From NCBI GenBank assembly GCA_025964455.1, contig JAOPYU010000250.1, positions 1 through 8,324 of the forward strand: a stretch of 8,324 nt of DNA, given 5' to 3'. How positions within the stretch are numbered: the first letter of the stretch is position 1; every line of letters starts with the position of its first letter. Of this stretch, positions 1 to 5,741 are shown piece by piece. The position numbers and the translations under genes were made by a program. Origin of the DNA: Thermoleophilia bacterium (GTDB taxonomy: Bacteria > Actinomycetota > Thermoleophilia > Gaiellales > SKUG01). The notes beneath the pieces were generated by a model. The model was not told where the DNA came from, ran no database searches, and was given only the letters and a program-made list of their open reading frames with translations.

Positions 1-954
1 GACGACACGCTCTTCGCGGTGATGGAACGCGCGGCCACCAACGGCGGGCTCGTCATGATCCACGCGGAGAACGGGCACGTGATCGACACGCTCGTCAAGC
101 GTGCGGAGGCCGCCGGCGACACCCGCCCGGGCTTCCACTACCGCACGCGCCCCTCCACCCTCGAAGGTGAGAGCACCGAGCGCGCGATCGCCTTGGCCAA
201 GGTCGCCGACTCGCCCGTCTACATCGTGCACGTCACCTGCGAGGAGGCGGTCGAGGCGATCGCCCGCGCGCGCCGCGACGGCCAGAAGGTCTGGGGCGAG
301 ACCTGCACGCAGTACTTCTACCTGACCCAGGACGACCTCGATCGCGAGGGCTTCGAGGGTGCCAAGTACGTGTGCTCCCCGCCGCTGCGCACCGAGGCCG
401 ACCAGGCTCGCCTCTGGGAAGCCATCCGGCGCGGCGAGCTCGAGGTGATCAGCACGGACCACTGCCCGTTCAACTACGAGGGCCAGAAGTCGCTCGGCAA
501 GGATTCGTTCGCCGCGATCCCGAACGGGATCCCCGGCATCGAGGAGCGCATGAGCCTGCTGAGCGAGGCCGTCCACGAGGGGCACCTGAGCGTGCAGCGC
601 CTGGTGGAGGTCGCGGCGACCAACCCCGCGAAGCTGTTCGGCTGCTACCCGCAGAAGGGCACGATCGCACCCGGCTCCGACGCCGACATCGTGGTCTGGG
701 ACGCGGACCTCGTGCGCGAGTGGAGCGCGGACACGATCCACTCCGCGATCGACTACACGTGCTACGACGGCATGAAGACCCGCGGCGGAGCGACCCACGT
801 GCTGAGCCGTGGCGAGCTCGTCATCGAGGACGGCGAGCTGACGGCTGCGGCCACGCCGGGACGCGGCCAGTTCGTGAAGCGCCGCCCGTTCGAGTACAGC
901 GAGCCGGGCCAGTACAACGGTCCGAAGTCAATCCGCCAGGAGGCACACGCATGA
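1..954 (+). CDS. hydA: Dihydropyrimidinase / D-hydantoinase family amidohydrolase (5' end outside window)
   Basis: A cyclic amidohydrolase that opens 5,6-dihydrouracil or dihydrothymine (or hydantoins) to the N-carbamoyl amino acid, in the cytoplasm. The frame is open from base 1 and gives 317 residues. The family is usually about 460-480 residues, so roughly 150 N-terminal residues lie outside. Visible metal-site residues, numbered from the first window codon, are H21 in MIHAENG, H77 in YIVHVT and D153 in ISTDHCPF. The segment DDTLF at the left edge normally follows closely after the carboxylated lysine, so that lysine and the first HxH should lie just upstream. The C-terminal part (NPAKLFG, GSDADIVVWD, then a DYTCYDGM segment) is typical of the family. 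An internal ATG at base 22 is not the real start. The stop overlaps the ATG of the next gene (ATGA), a sign of translational coupling. The nitrilase neighbour favours dihydropyrimidinase over a dedicated hydantoinase, but substrate is inferred. Confidence 0.93.
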   Translation, partial: DDTLFAVMERAATNGGLVMIHAENGHVIDTLVKRAEAAGDTRPGFHYRTRPSTLEGESTERAIALAKVADSPVYIVHVTCEEAVEAIARARRDGQKVWGETCTQYFYLTQDDLDREGFEGAKYVCSPPLRTEADQARLWEAIRRGELEVISTDHCPFNYEGQKSLGKDSFAAIPNGIPGIEERMSLLSEAVHEGHLSVQRLVEVAATNPAKLFGCYPQKGTIAPGSDADIVVWDADLVREWSADTIHSAIDYTCYDGMKTRGGATHVLSRGELVIEDGELTAAATPGRGQFVKRRPFEYSEPGQYNGPKSIRQEAHA

Positions 955-1838
955 GCAGCAGCACGGGCAGCCAGAACCGGGGTACCGGCATCGTGAAGGC
1001 AGCGCTCATCCAGGCGCACGCCAACATGGGCAAGCAGGAGGCGATCGACAAGCACGTCGGCATGATCCGCGATGCGGCATCGCAGGGCGCGCAGGTCGTG
1101 TGCCTCCAGGAGATCTTCTACGGCCCGTACTTCTGTGCGGACGAGGGCAACACGGAGTGGTTCCGCACGGCGGAGAACGCCGAGACCGGGCCGACCGTCA
1201 CGATGATGCAGGAGCTCGCCAAGGAGCTCGGCATCGTGCTCGTGCTGCCGATCTACGAAGAGGCGATGCAGGGCGTGTACTACAACACGACCGTCGTGAT
1301 CGACGCGGACGGGACGAACCTCGGCAAGTACCGCAAGGCGCACATCCCCCAGGTCGCTCCGATCTTTTGGGAGAAGTACTTCTTCAAGCCGGGCAACGTG
1401 GGCTACCCCGTGTTCGACACGGCGGTCGGCAAGGTCGGCGTGGTCATCTGCTACGACCGGCACTTCCCGGAGATCTGGCGCGAGCTCGGACTCAACGGCG
1501 CGCAGATCGTGTTCAACCCGAGCGCGACGGTCGAGAGCCTCTCGCGCTACCTGTGGGAGCTCGAGCAGACGGCGAGCGCCGCGGCGAACGGCTACTGGGT
1601 CGGTGCGATCAACCGCGTCGGCGTCGAGAGCCCGATCAGCGAGCACAAGTTCTACGGGTCGAGCTACTTCGCCGACCCCAAGGGCCAGATCGTGGCGCAG
1701 GCCAACGACACCGACGACGCGATCGTGGTCGCCGACATCGACCTGGACGAGATCCAGCGCACGCGCGACACGTGGCAGTTCTTCCGCGACCGCCGGCCGG
1801 AGACCTACGCCGCGACCGTCGATCCCGCGCTGCCGTAG
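951..1838 (+). CDS. Nitrilase-superfamily N-carbamoyl amidohydrolase, probable beta-ureidopropionase
   Basis: Hydrolyses N-carbamoyl-beta-alanine to beta-alanine, CO2 and ammonia, the last step of reductive pyrimidine breakdown, following the dihydropyrimidinase encoded just upstream. The protein is 295 residues, a normal length. The Glu-Lys-Cys catalytic triad is complete: E54 in CLQEIFYGPY, K129 in KYRKAHIPQ and C167 in VVICYDRHFPE. The ICYDRHFPE form and the later FNPSATVESLSRYLWE segment resemble the beta-ureidopropionase / N-carbamoylputrescine amidase branch rather than D-carbamoylases (from memory of the families). The start at 951 is chosen because a consensus AGGAGG (938-943) sits 7 nt upstream and the ATG overlaps the previous stop. 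The same frame is open further upstream to 372, but that part is a shadow of the dihydropyrimidinase gene. The alternative is N-carbamoylputrescine amidase, which neighbourhood makes less likely. Confidence 0.9.
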   Translation: MSSSTGSQNRGTGIVKAALIQAHANMGKQEAIDKHVGMIRDAASQGAQVVCLQEIFYGPYFCADEGNTEWFRTAENAETGPTVTMMQELAKELGIVLVLPIYEEAMQGVYYNTTVVIDADGTNLGKYRKAHIPQVAPIFWEKYFFKPGNVGYPVFDTAVGKVGVVICYDRHFPEIWRELGLNGAQIVFNPSATVESLSRYLWELEQTASAAANGYWVGAINRVGVESPISEHKFYGSSYFADPKGQIVAQANDTDDAIVVADIDLDEIQRTRDTWQFFRDRRPETYAATVDPALP

Positions 1839-1867
1839 CAGCACCGACCCGCACCAGCGATCCACGC

Positions 1868-1896
1868 CGACGCCGCTCCTACCGGGGGCGGCGTCG
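1868..1896 (+). terminator. Terminator-like hairpin after the pyrimidine genes
   Basis: A perfect 9-bp stem, CGACGCCGC (1868-1876) with GCGGCGTCG (1888-1896). It is extended inward by a G-T wobble and two C-G pairs to leave a 5-nt loop. It begins 29 nt after the TAG at 1836-1838. There is no clear T-run after it, which is common for GC-rich actinobacterial terminators. The position and strength of the stem support termination of the upstream operon, but no test of activity is possible here. Confidence 0.65.
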
Positions 1897-1922
1897 CTCG
1901 TGATGGCGCGGCCGCCCCCCGC

Positions 1923-1967
1923 AGGTTGGTCGTTTCGTCGTGGCAGCGGCGACGCAGGCACCAACCT
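1923..1967. repeat. Nested symmetric inverted repeat upstream of the GH43 gene
   Basis: The outer arms AGGTTGGT (1923-1930) and ACCAACCT (1960-1967) are perfect 8-bp inverted copies. Inside them CGTCG (1936-1940) and CGACG (1950-1954) form a second 5-bp arm pair. The unpaired stretches between the arms are 5 nt on each side and the loop is 9 nt, so the whole 45-nt element is symmetric about base 1945. It lies in non-coding sequence between the terminator-like hairpin and the GH43 gene. It could be a pair of operator half-sites or an RNA hairpin; function is unknown. Confidence 0.5.
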
Positions 1968-1978
1968 TCCCGACCCAG

Positions 1979-2006
1979 CGCGACAGATGGGTCGCATCGT
2001 GTCGCG
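1979..2006. repeat. Second imperfect palindrome upstream of the GH43 gene
   Basis: CGCGACA (1979-1985) and TGTCGCG (2000-2006) are perfect 7-bp inverted arms. GATG (1986-1989) and CATC (1995-1998) continue the stem with one unpaired G at 1999, giving 11 bp around a 5-nt loop GGTCG. It ends 104 nt before the GH43 ATG and 12 nt after the preceding dyad. Its placement upstream of an accessory sugar-hydrolase gene suits a repressor operator, but it could equally be a transcript hairpin. I could not find a convincing -35/-10 pair beside it. Confidence 0.5.
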
Positions 2007-2110
2007 AATGCCTACAAACACACCAAACTCCGCGTGCGTGCACCTCATGTCCCTGCAACGCCCGGCGATGCTGACCCGACAGTCAGGCAGACGATTCGGG
2101 GGAGTCGGTC

Positions 2111-3244
2111 ATGGGGTGCTGCTGCAATGGAATGGGGACACGGCCGCCGGCGTTGCCGCCTGCCCAGTCGCCCGTGCAGCTGGGGACGCCCGCCGACCCC
2201 GTCGTGACCGCGCCGCCCGCGCCCGTCGATCCCGCACCGAGCACCCCGCCGCCGCCCGCACAGGAGCAGGCCGAGCAGGGATCGGGAGACGTCGCGACCC
2301 GCACGTACGTGAACCCGGTGTTCGGAGCGAACGCGCCCGATCCCACGGTGACGCGTGGCGAGGACGGGATGTTCTACGCCTACACGACCGAGACCGGGGG
2401 CCTGCCCTTCCAGGTGCTGCGCTCCCCCGACCTGGTGTCGTGGGATCGAGTCGGCGCTGCATTCGAGGGCAACGGCCCCGCGTGGATCGACAGGAACCGC
2501 TGGGCGCCCGACGTGCGGCGCACCGGCGACCACTTCACGATGACCTACTCCGGTCGCGGCGACGACGGCAGGATGCGCATCGGCTACGCGACGTCGACGA
2601 CTGCTCGCGGCCCGTTCACCGATCGCGGCGTGCTGCTCGAAGGTGACAGCTCGGGTTACTTCATCGATCCGCAGCTGGTGCAGGTCGGCGACCAGTGGAA
2701 GCTCTACTACGGCTCGACCGGCGGCAACGACCGGAAGGACCAGACCGGCATCACCGGCGCCGACGTCACGATCGCCGCGGACGGCTCGATGTCAGTCGGC
2801 GCGAGCTCCAAGGTCGTCCTGCCCGAAGGTTCCTCGCGCAACCTCGTCGAGGGCGCGTGGATGCACGAGAAAGATGGCCAGTACTACCTGTTCTATTCCG
2901 ATGGTCGGTTCGACGCCGCGGACGGGCCCGACGCCTACGCGCTGCAGGTCGCACGCTCCTCCAGCCCTGACGGCCCGTTCGAGAAGCTGGACCACCCGGT
3001 GATCGCCTCCGGCAACGGGTTCGGCGGCCCCGGCCACAACTCGATCATCACCGACGACGCCGGTCAGGACTGGGTCGCCTACCACGCGTGGGGCGCCGAC
3101 CGCTCCAAGGGCCGCATGCTGCTCATCGACAAGGTCGACTGGGTCGACGGCTGGCCCGTCGTCAACGGCGGCTCAGGACCTTCCCACGGCGCCATGCGTG
3201 CGCCTGTCATCACTGCTCGCGACGGCGCCTCGGCGCTCACCTAG
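2111..3244 (+). CDS. GH43-family glycoside hydrolase (arabinosidase/xylosidase-like), no visible signal peptide
   Basis: A five-bladed beta-propeller hydrolase of the GH43 type, expected to act on alpha-L-arabinofuranosyl or beta-D-xylosyl residues of plant polysaccharide or its oligomers. The 377-residue protein has a Pro/Ala-rich N-terminal stretch (about 12-58) and then the catalytic domain. The three GH43 acidic residues are recognisable: D77 in NAPDPTV (general base), D186 in YFIDPQLV (pKa modulator) and E247 in NLVEGAWM (general acid). WAPDV (131-135) and H309 in GPGHNS, the usual central-channel His, are also present. The ATG at 2111 is the only start available after an in-frame TGA at 2072-2074. 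GGGGGAG (2098-2104) lies 6 nt upstream. The N-terminus begins MGCCCNGMG and has no hydrophobic segment, unusual for an enzyme with an extracellular-type linker. Exact substrate (arabinan or xylo-oligomer) cannot be set from sequence alone. The next gene starts 12 nt later, suggesting an operon. Confidence 0.87.
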   Translation: MGCCCNGMGTRPPALPPAQSPVQLGTPADPVVTAPPAPVDPAPSTPPPPAQEQAEQGSGDVATRTYVNPVFGANAPDPTVTRGEDGMFYAYTTETGGLPFQVLRSPDLVSWDRVGAAFEGNGPAWIDRNRWAPDVRRTGDHFTMTYSGRGDDGRMRIGYATSTTARGPFTDRGVLLEGDSSGYFIDPQLVQVGDQWKLYYGSTGGNDRKDQTGITGADVTIAADGSMSVGASSKVVLPEGSSRNLVEGAWMHEKDGQYYLFYSDGRFDAADGPDAYALQVARSSSPDGPFEKLDHPVIASGNGFGGPGHNSIITDDAGQDWVAYHAWGADRSKGRMLLIDKVDWVDGWPVVNGGSGPSHGAMRAPVITARDGASALT

Positions 3245-3256
3245 GGGAACACCACC

Positions 3257-3721
3257 ATGGCCATCAGTCCCATCAACATCATGCGCACCTGGATCGACGA
3301 CGCCACGCTGGCGGTGACCCGCGCGGACGAGGCCGGCGCAGCGCTGCGGGGTCTCGCCGACGACGCCTCAGCGGCCGACGAGACGATGCACGCCATCGGT
3401 GGCGGCATGGGAGCCGACGATCCCTTCGACGCCGCGCTCGCGCTCGCCGACGACGGCGTTCGTGGCATCTACGACGGCTGGACCAAGTCGGACGCCGCCT
3501 ACTCGCTCCTCAACACCGCGATCTCGAAGCATCCGGGTGGCGAGGGCTACCTGCAGCTGCAGGCCGCTCGCGAGGCCGCCGAACAGGCCAGCGGCGACGT
3601 CGGTCACTGGATCGCTCGCGGTGCGCGCACGCCGGTCGCCTCGCTCGAGGCATCCGTCGCGCCGCAGCTCGACCGCATCCGGACGCTCGCACAGGATGCG
3701 CTGCGCGCCGCCGGCGGCTGA
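3257..3721 (+). CDS. Hypothetical protein, 154 aa, alpha-helical and acidic
   Basis: I do not recognise this protein. It starts MAISPINIMRTWIDDA and is rich in Ala, Asp and Glu. It has no cysteine, no signal peptide and no membrane segment. The Ala-rich stretches at about 14-46, 55-72, 95-115 and 126-152 look helical, suggesting a small helical bundle. A Gly/Asp-rich turn (GGGMGADD) lies near residue 50 and a tryptophan-containing GIYDGWTKSDAAY segment near residue 75. The ATG is supported by AGGGGA (3243-3248), 8 nt upstream and overlapping the TAG of the GH43 gene, so the two are probably co-transcribed. Codon use is GC-rich like its neighbours and the frame is intact over its length, which argues for a real gene. 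Its stop lies only 3 nt from the opposing rluD stop. Function cannot be inferred beyond association with the GH43 enzyme. Confidence 0.72.
   Translation: MAISPINIMRTWIDDATLAVTRADEAGAALRGLADDASAADETMHAIGGGMGADDPFDAALALADDGVRGIYDGWTKSDAAYSLLNTAISKHPGGEGYLQLQAAREAAEQASGDVGHWIARGARTPVASLEASVAPQLDRIRTLAQDALRAAGG
3707..3718. other. 12-bp perfect palindrome at the convergent gene ends
   Basis: GCCGCCGGCGGC reads the same on both strands. It sits in the last codons of the helical hypothetical gene, just before the point where that gene and rluD converge. As RNA it could form only a 4-bp stem with a CCGG loop. A role in two-way termination is possible but weakly supported, because such strings are common in DNA this GC-rich. 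Confidence 0.25.
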
Positions 3722-3724
3722 GCC

Positions 3725-4651
3725 CTACTCGTCGTCGTAGGCGCGTCGGGCCTCGCCCAGGGCGGCCTGCAGGTCCTCCGGCAGCGGCGACGTCAGCTCC
3801 AGCGGTTCACCCGTGCGCGGATGCGGCACGTTGAGTCGCGCGGCGTGCAGCCACTGTCGCGCCAGGCCGAACTCGGGCGAGTGCCCGTAGGTCTTGTCAG
3901 CCACCACTGAGTGACCGATCGATTCCATGTGGACGCGGATCTGGTGCGTACGTCCCGTCTCGAGCTTGAGCCGCAGCAGCGTGGTCGTCGGCAGCAGCTC
4001 CTGCACGACGAAGTGCGTGATCGCATCCTGCGGGAAATCGGTGTCGATCGAGCGGCGCGCGCTGTCGCGAACGTCCCGACCGATCGGGGCCTCGACGCGA
4101 CCGGCGCGGCTCGGCACGTGCCCGTGGACGAGGGCCAGGTACTCGCGCTTGGCGGTCCGCTCGCGCAGCGCCTTCTGCAGCTCCCGCTGCGCGAGGTGGT
4201 TCTTGGCGAGCATCATCACGCCCGACGTGTCCTTGTCGAGGCGGTGCACGACGCCCGGGCGGTACATCACCGGGTCGTCGTTCTCGGCGAGGTTGACCCC
4301 GCCACCTGCGAGCAGTTCCACGAGCGTCGGCTCGTGGTGGCCGGGCGCCGGATGCACCACGAGGCCGGCAGGCTTGTCGACCACGAGCATGTCGTCATCC
4401 TCGTAGAGCACCGGCACCGGGCTGGTCCCCTCGAAGGTGCGGGGCTCCGGCTCGGCCAGCTCCTCGTCGGGCACCTCGATGACGTAGCCGACCTGGACCT
4501 TGTTGCTCTTGATCGCGGGGCGACCATCGATCTGGACGAGCCCTGCCTCGAGCAGCTTCTCGGCGCGCGCACGCGACCCGATCCGCTCGATGCCGGCCAG
4601 GAACTTGTCGATGCGTTGCCCGGCGAAGTCGCCGTCGACCTCGATCTTCAC
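3725..4651 (-). CDS. rluD: RluA/RluD-family 23S rRNA pseudouridine synthase
   Basis: Converts specific uridines to pseudouridine in RNA, most likely 23S rRNA. The 308-residue protein has an N-terminal S4 RNA-binding domain (about 10-60, with RIDKFLAG and LVQIDGRP) and then the catalytic domain. The signature HRLDKDTSG is at 136-144, with catalytic Asp D139. Further family motifs are DDMLVVDKPAGLVVHP (86-101), LETGRTHQIRVH (230-241) and the C-terminal LHAARL. Length and motif order are normal. The start is GTG at 4651-4649, overlapping the lspA stop as GTGA. A GGTGAGGA stretch just upstream can serve as ribosome binding site. Family level is certain; RluD as opposed to another RluA-type enzyme follows from lspA linkage, a common bacterial arrangement. 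The gene ends 3 nt from the convergent hypothetical gene with no clear terminator of its own. Confidence 0.93.
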   Translation of the reverse strand: MKIEVDGDFAGQRIDKFLAGIERIGSRARAEKLLEAGLVQIDGRPAIKSNKVQVGYVIEVPDEELAEPEPRTFEGTSPVPVLYEDDDMLVVDKPAGLVVHPAPGHHEPTLVELLAGGGVNLAENDDPVMYRPGVVHRLDKDTSGVMMLAKNHLAQRELQKALRERTAKREYLALVHGHVPSRAGRVEAPIGRDVRDSARRSIDTDFPQDAITHFVVQELLPTTTLLRLKLETGRTHQIRVHMESIGHSVVADKTYGHSPEFGLARQWLHAARLNVPHPRTGEPLELTSPLPEDLQAALGEARRAYDDE

Positions 4652-5175
4652 GCGATGTCCTCACCGGTCGTCTTCTCGGATGCCATCAGCTCCGCGGACG
4701 TCTCGCCAGCTCGCGCCGCGCGGGTCTCGTCGCGGATCGCCAACGTCTGCGCAAGCAGCACGGCGAACACGCCGAGCGTGATCCACACGTCGGCCGCGTT
4801 GAACGTCGGCCAGTTCGGCAGGTGCAGGAAGTCGATCACGTATCGGTACTGGACACGGTCGACGAGGTTGCCGAGCGCGCCGCCGGTGATGAGGGCGCCG
4901 CCGGTGATGGTCAGCAGGTCGCTCGGCTCGACGCGCATCAGGAAGACGAACAGCAGGACGCCGACGAGCAGCGTGCCCACGACGACGATCGAGCCGGCGC
5001 CGGAGAACATGCCGAAGGCGATGCCGCGATTGTGGACGTGGCGCAGCTCGAGCAGGTCACCGAGGACGTCCACGCGCTCGCCCACGCGCAGGCGCTGCTG
5101 CACGAGGAGCTTGGTGATGCGATCGATCGTGAACGCGAGGACCGCGACGACGACGTAGAGGATGCGTCCGGTCAC
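4648..5175 (-). CDS. lspA: Lipoprotein signal peptidase (signal peptidase II)
   Basis: An inner-membrane aspartyl protease that removes the signal peptide from prolipoproteins after lipid attachment to the lipobox cysteine. With the GTG start at 5175-5173 the protein is 175 residues, within the family range. Four membrane segments are visible, near 5-25, 60-80, 86-104 and 127-147. Conserved motifs in order are D18 in FTIDRITK, N49 and the following GIAFG, the catalytic D106 in GNLVDRV, and the catalytic D129 in FNAADVW. The frame is open upstream to a possible start at 5277, but that extension is basic, non-membrane and lies inside the DksA-like gene. The GTG at 5175 places the first membrane segment where the family has it. 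GAGG overlapping the previous stop could be the ribosome binding site. The gene starts 14 nt after the DksA-like stop and overlaps rluD by 4 nt, indicating one operon. Confidence 0.93.
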   Translation of the reverse strand: MTGRILYVVVAVLAFTIDRITKLLVQQRLRVGERVDVLGDLLELRHVHNRGIAFGMFSGAGSIVVVGTLLVGVLLFVFLMRVEPSDLLTITGGALITGGALGNLVDRVQYRYVIDFLHLPNWPTFNAADVWITLGVFAVLLAQTLAIRDETRAARAGETSAELMASEKTTGEDIA

Positions 5176-5189
5176 GCGTTCGTCGCGCC

Positions 5190-5549
5190 TCAGCTCGTCG
5201 CGTGCTCGATGTGCGTGCGCGCCCAGGGGAGCGCCTGGAGGCGATCGAAGTCGATCGGCGTGCCATCGACCTCGCACACGCCGTAGGAGCCGTCCTTGAT
5301 CCGATCGAGCGCCGCGTCGATCTCGGTGAGCAGCTGCTCCTCGTGCTCCTCGATCGACAGGTCGCGCTCGCGCAGGAAGGTCATCGTGCCCTGGTCGGCG
5401 AGGTGCGACTCGAGCCCGTGCTCGTCCGTGTCCTCGGAGATGGTCGCCCCGAACTCGGCCTGCAGCGCCTCGATGTTGCCGAGGATGCGGCGCCGCTCGC
5501 TCTTGAGCTGCGTGCGGAGTTCCTTGAGCTGTGCATCGGTCAGGGACAT
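5190..5549 (-). CDS. TraR/DksA-type protein with altered zinc-finger ligands
   Basis: A 119-residue protein of the TraR/DksA type. Relatives bind in the RNA polymerase secondary channel or have unknown roles. The N-terminal two-thirds (about 4-87) is charged and helical, consistent with the coiled-coil finger. The C-terminal zinc-finger region is clear from DGSYGVC, DGTPIDFDRLQALPWA and the last residues. In the usual C4 finger two CxxC pairs are separated by 17 residues. Here the spacing is kept but the ligands are C92, D95, H113 and H116, so only one cysteine remains. Asp and His can bind zinc, so the site may still be metal-binding. The ATG is supported by AAGGAG on the minus strand (plus 5559-5564), 9 nt upstream. 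The gene is first in an apparent operon with lspA and rluD. Assignment to the superfamily is good; DksA-like activity on RNA polymerase is not shown. Confidence 0.85.
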   Translation of the reverse strand: MSLTDAQLKELRTQLKSERRRILGNIEALQAEFGATISEDTDEHGLESHLADQGTMTFLRERDLSIEEHEEQLLTEIDAALDRIKDGSYGVCEVDGTPIDFDRLQALPWARTHIEHATS

Positions 5550-5576
5550 ACGGAAGTTCTCCTTGCCATGGGCGTG

Positions 5577-5594
5577 GCGTCGCTCGGGCGACGC
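5577..5594 (-). promoter_or_regulatory. Leader hairpin just upstream of the DksA-like gene
   Basis: A perfect 7-bp stem, GCGTCGC (5577-5583) with GCGACGC (5588-5594), closing a 4-nt loop. It lies 13 nt upstream of the AAGGAG ribosome binding site of the DksA-like gene, so it would be in the 5' leader of the DksA-like/lspA/rluD transcript if transcription starts further upstream. Its role is unknown. Confidence 0.4.
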
Positions 5595-5621
5595 GGTCTC
5601 ATGCTGTCACTTCCCACCAAC

Positions 5622-5654
5622 GCCGTCGAGCATTCCCCGAATGCGACGGCATTC
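5622..5654 (-). promoter_or_regulatory. Pair of overlapping, mutually exclusive hairpins between divIVA and the DksA-like gene
   Basis: GCCGTC (5622-5627) plus GCATTC (5630-5635) pair with GAATGC (5639-5644) plus GACGGC (5645-5650), giving 12 bp with a 2-nt bulge and a 3-nt CCC loop. The same GAATGC can instead pair with a second GCATTC copy (5649-5654) across a GACG loop. The two folds cannot form together. The element lies about 90 nt after the divIVA stop and 73 nt before the DksA-like start. No T-run follows on either strand, so it is not a classic terminator. It could be an operator-like palindrome or an attenuator. Confidence 0.45.
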
Positions 5655-5741
5655 TGACTGGGATGGTCCCCGAACGACGCGCGGCGGACCCGCGGCGCGG
5701 CAGCTGCCACGTCGTCGGATCCGCCTGGATGCGCCGTGGCG

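Noticed and set aside
762..2048. Long minus-strand open frame (428 codons) opposite the nitrilase gene
   Set aside because: It is antisense to two well-supported genes, its translation is Arg/Val/Asp-rich with no family resemblance, and long antisense frames are expected at this GC content.
2071..2086. CTGAC/GTCAG inverted repeat just upstream of the GH43 ribosome binding site
   Set aside because: Only 5 bp with a 6-nt spacer; not distinguishable from chance.
1603..2646. Plus-strand frame bridging the nitrilase 3' end, the intergenic region and the GH43 5' end; considered as a frameshifted signal peptide for GH43
   Set aside because: Around 2047-2170 it has no convincing hydrophobic core or lipobox, and its translation is Arg-rich shadow sequence elsewhere. 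No single frame change gives a clear export signal.
3911..5158. Plus-strand open frame of 415 codons opposite rluD and lspA
   Set aside because: It covers two genes with complete catalytic motifs on the other strand; its His/Val/Leu/Asp-rich translation is the usual antisense shadow of GC-rich genes.
5176..5277. N-terminally extended lspA starting at 5277
   Set aside because: The extension overlaps the DksA-like coding sequence, is basic rather than membrane-like, and puts the first membrane segment too far from the N-terminus.
5699..5708. 10-bp palindrome GGCAGCTGCC after divIVA
   Set aside because: As RNA it leaves almost no loop, it has no T-run, and short GC palindromes are common here; not enough to call a terminator.
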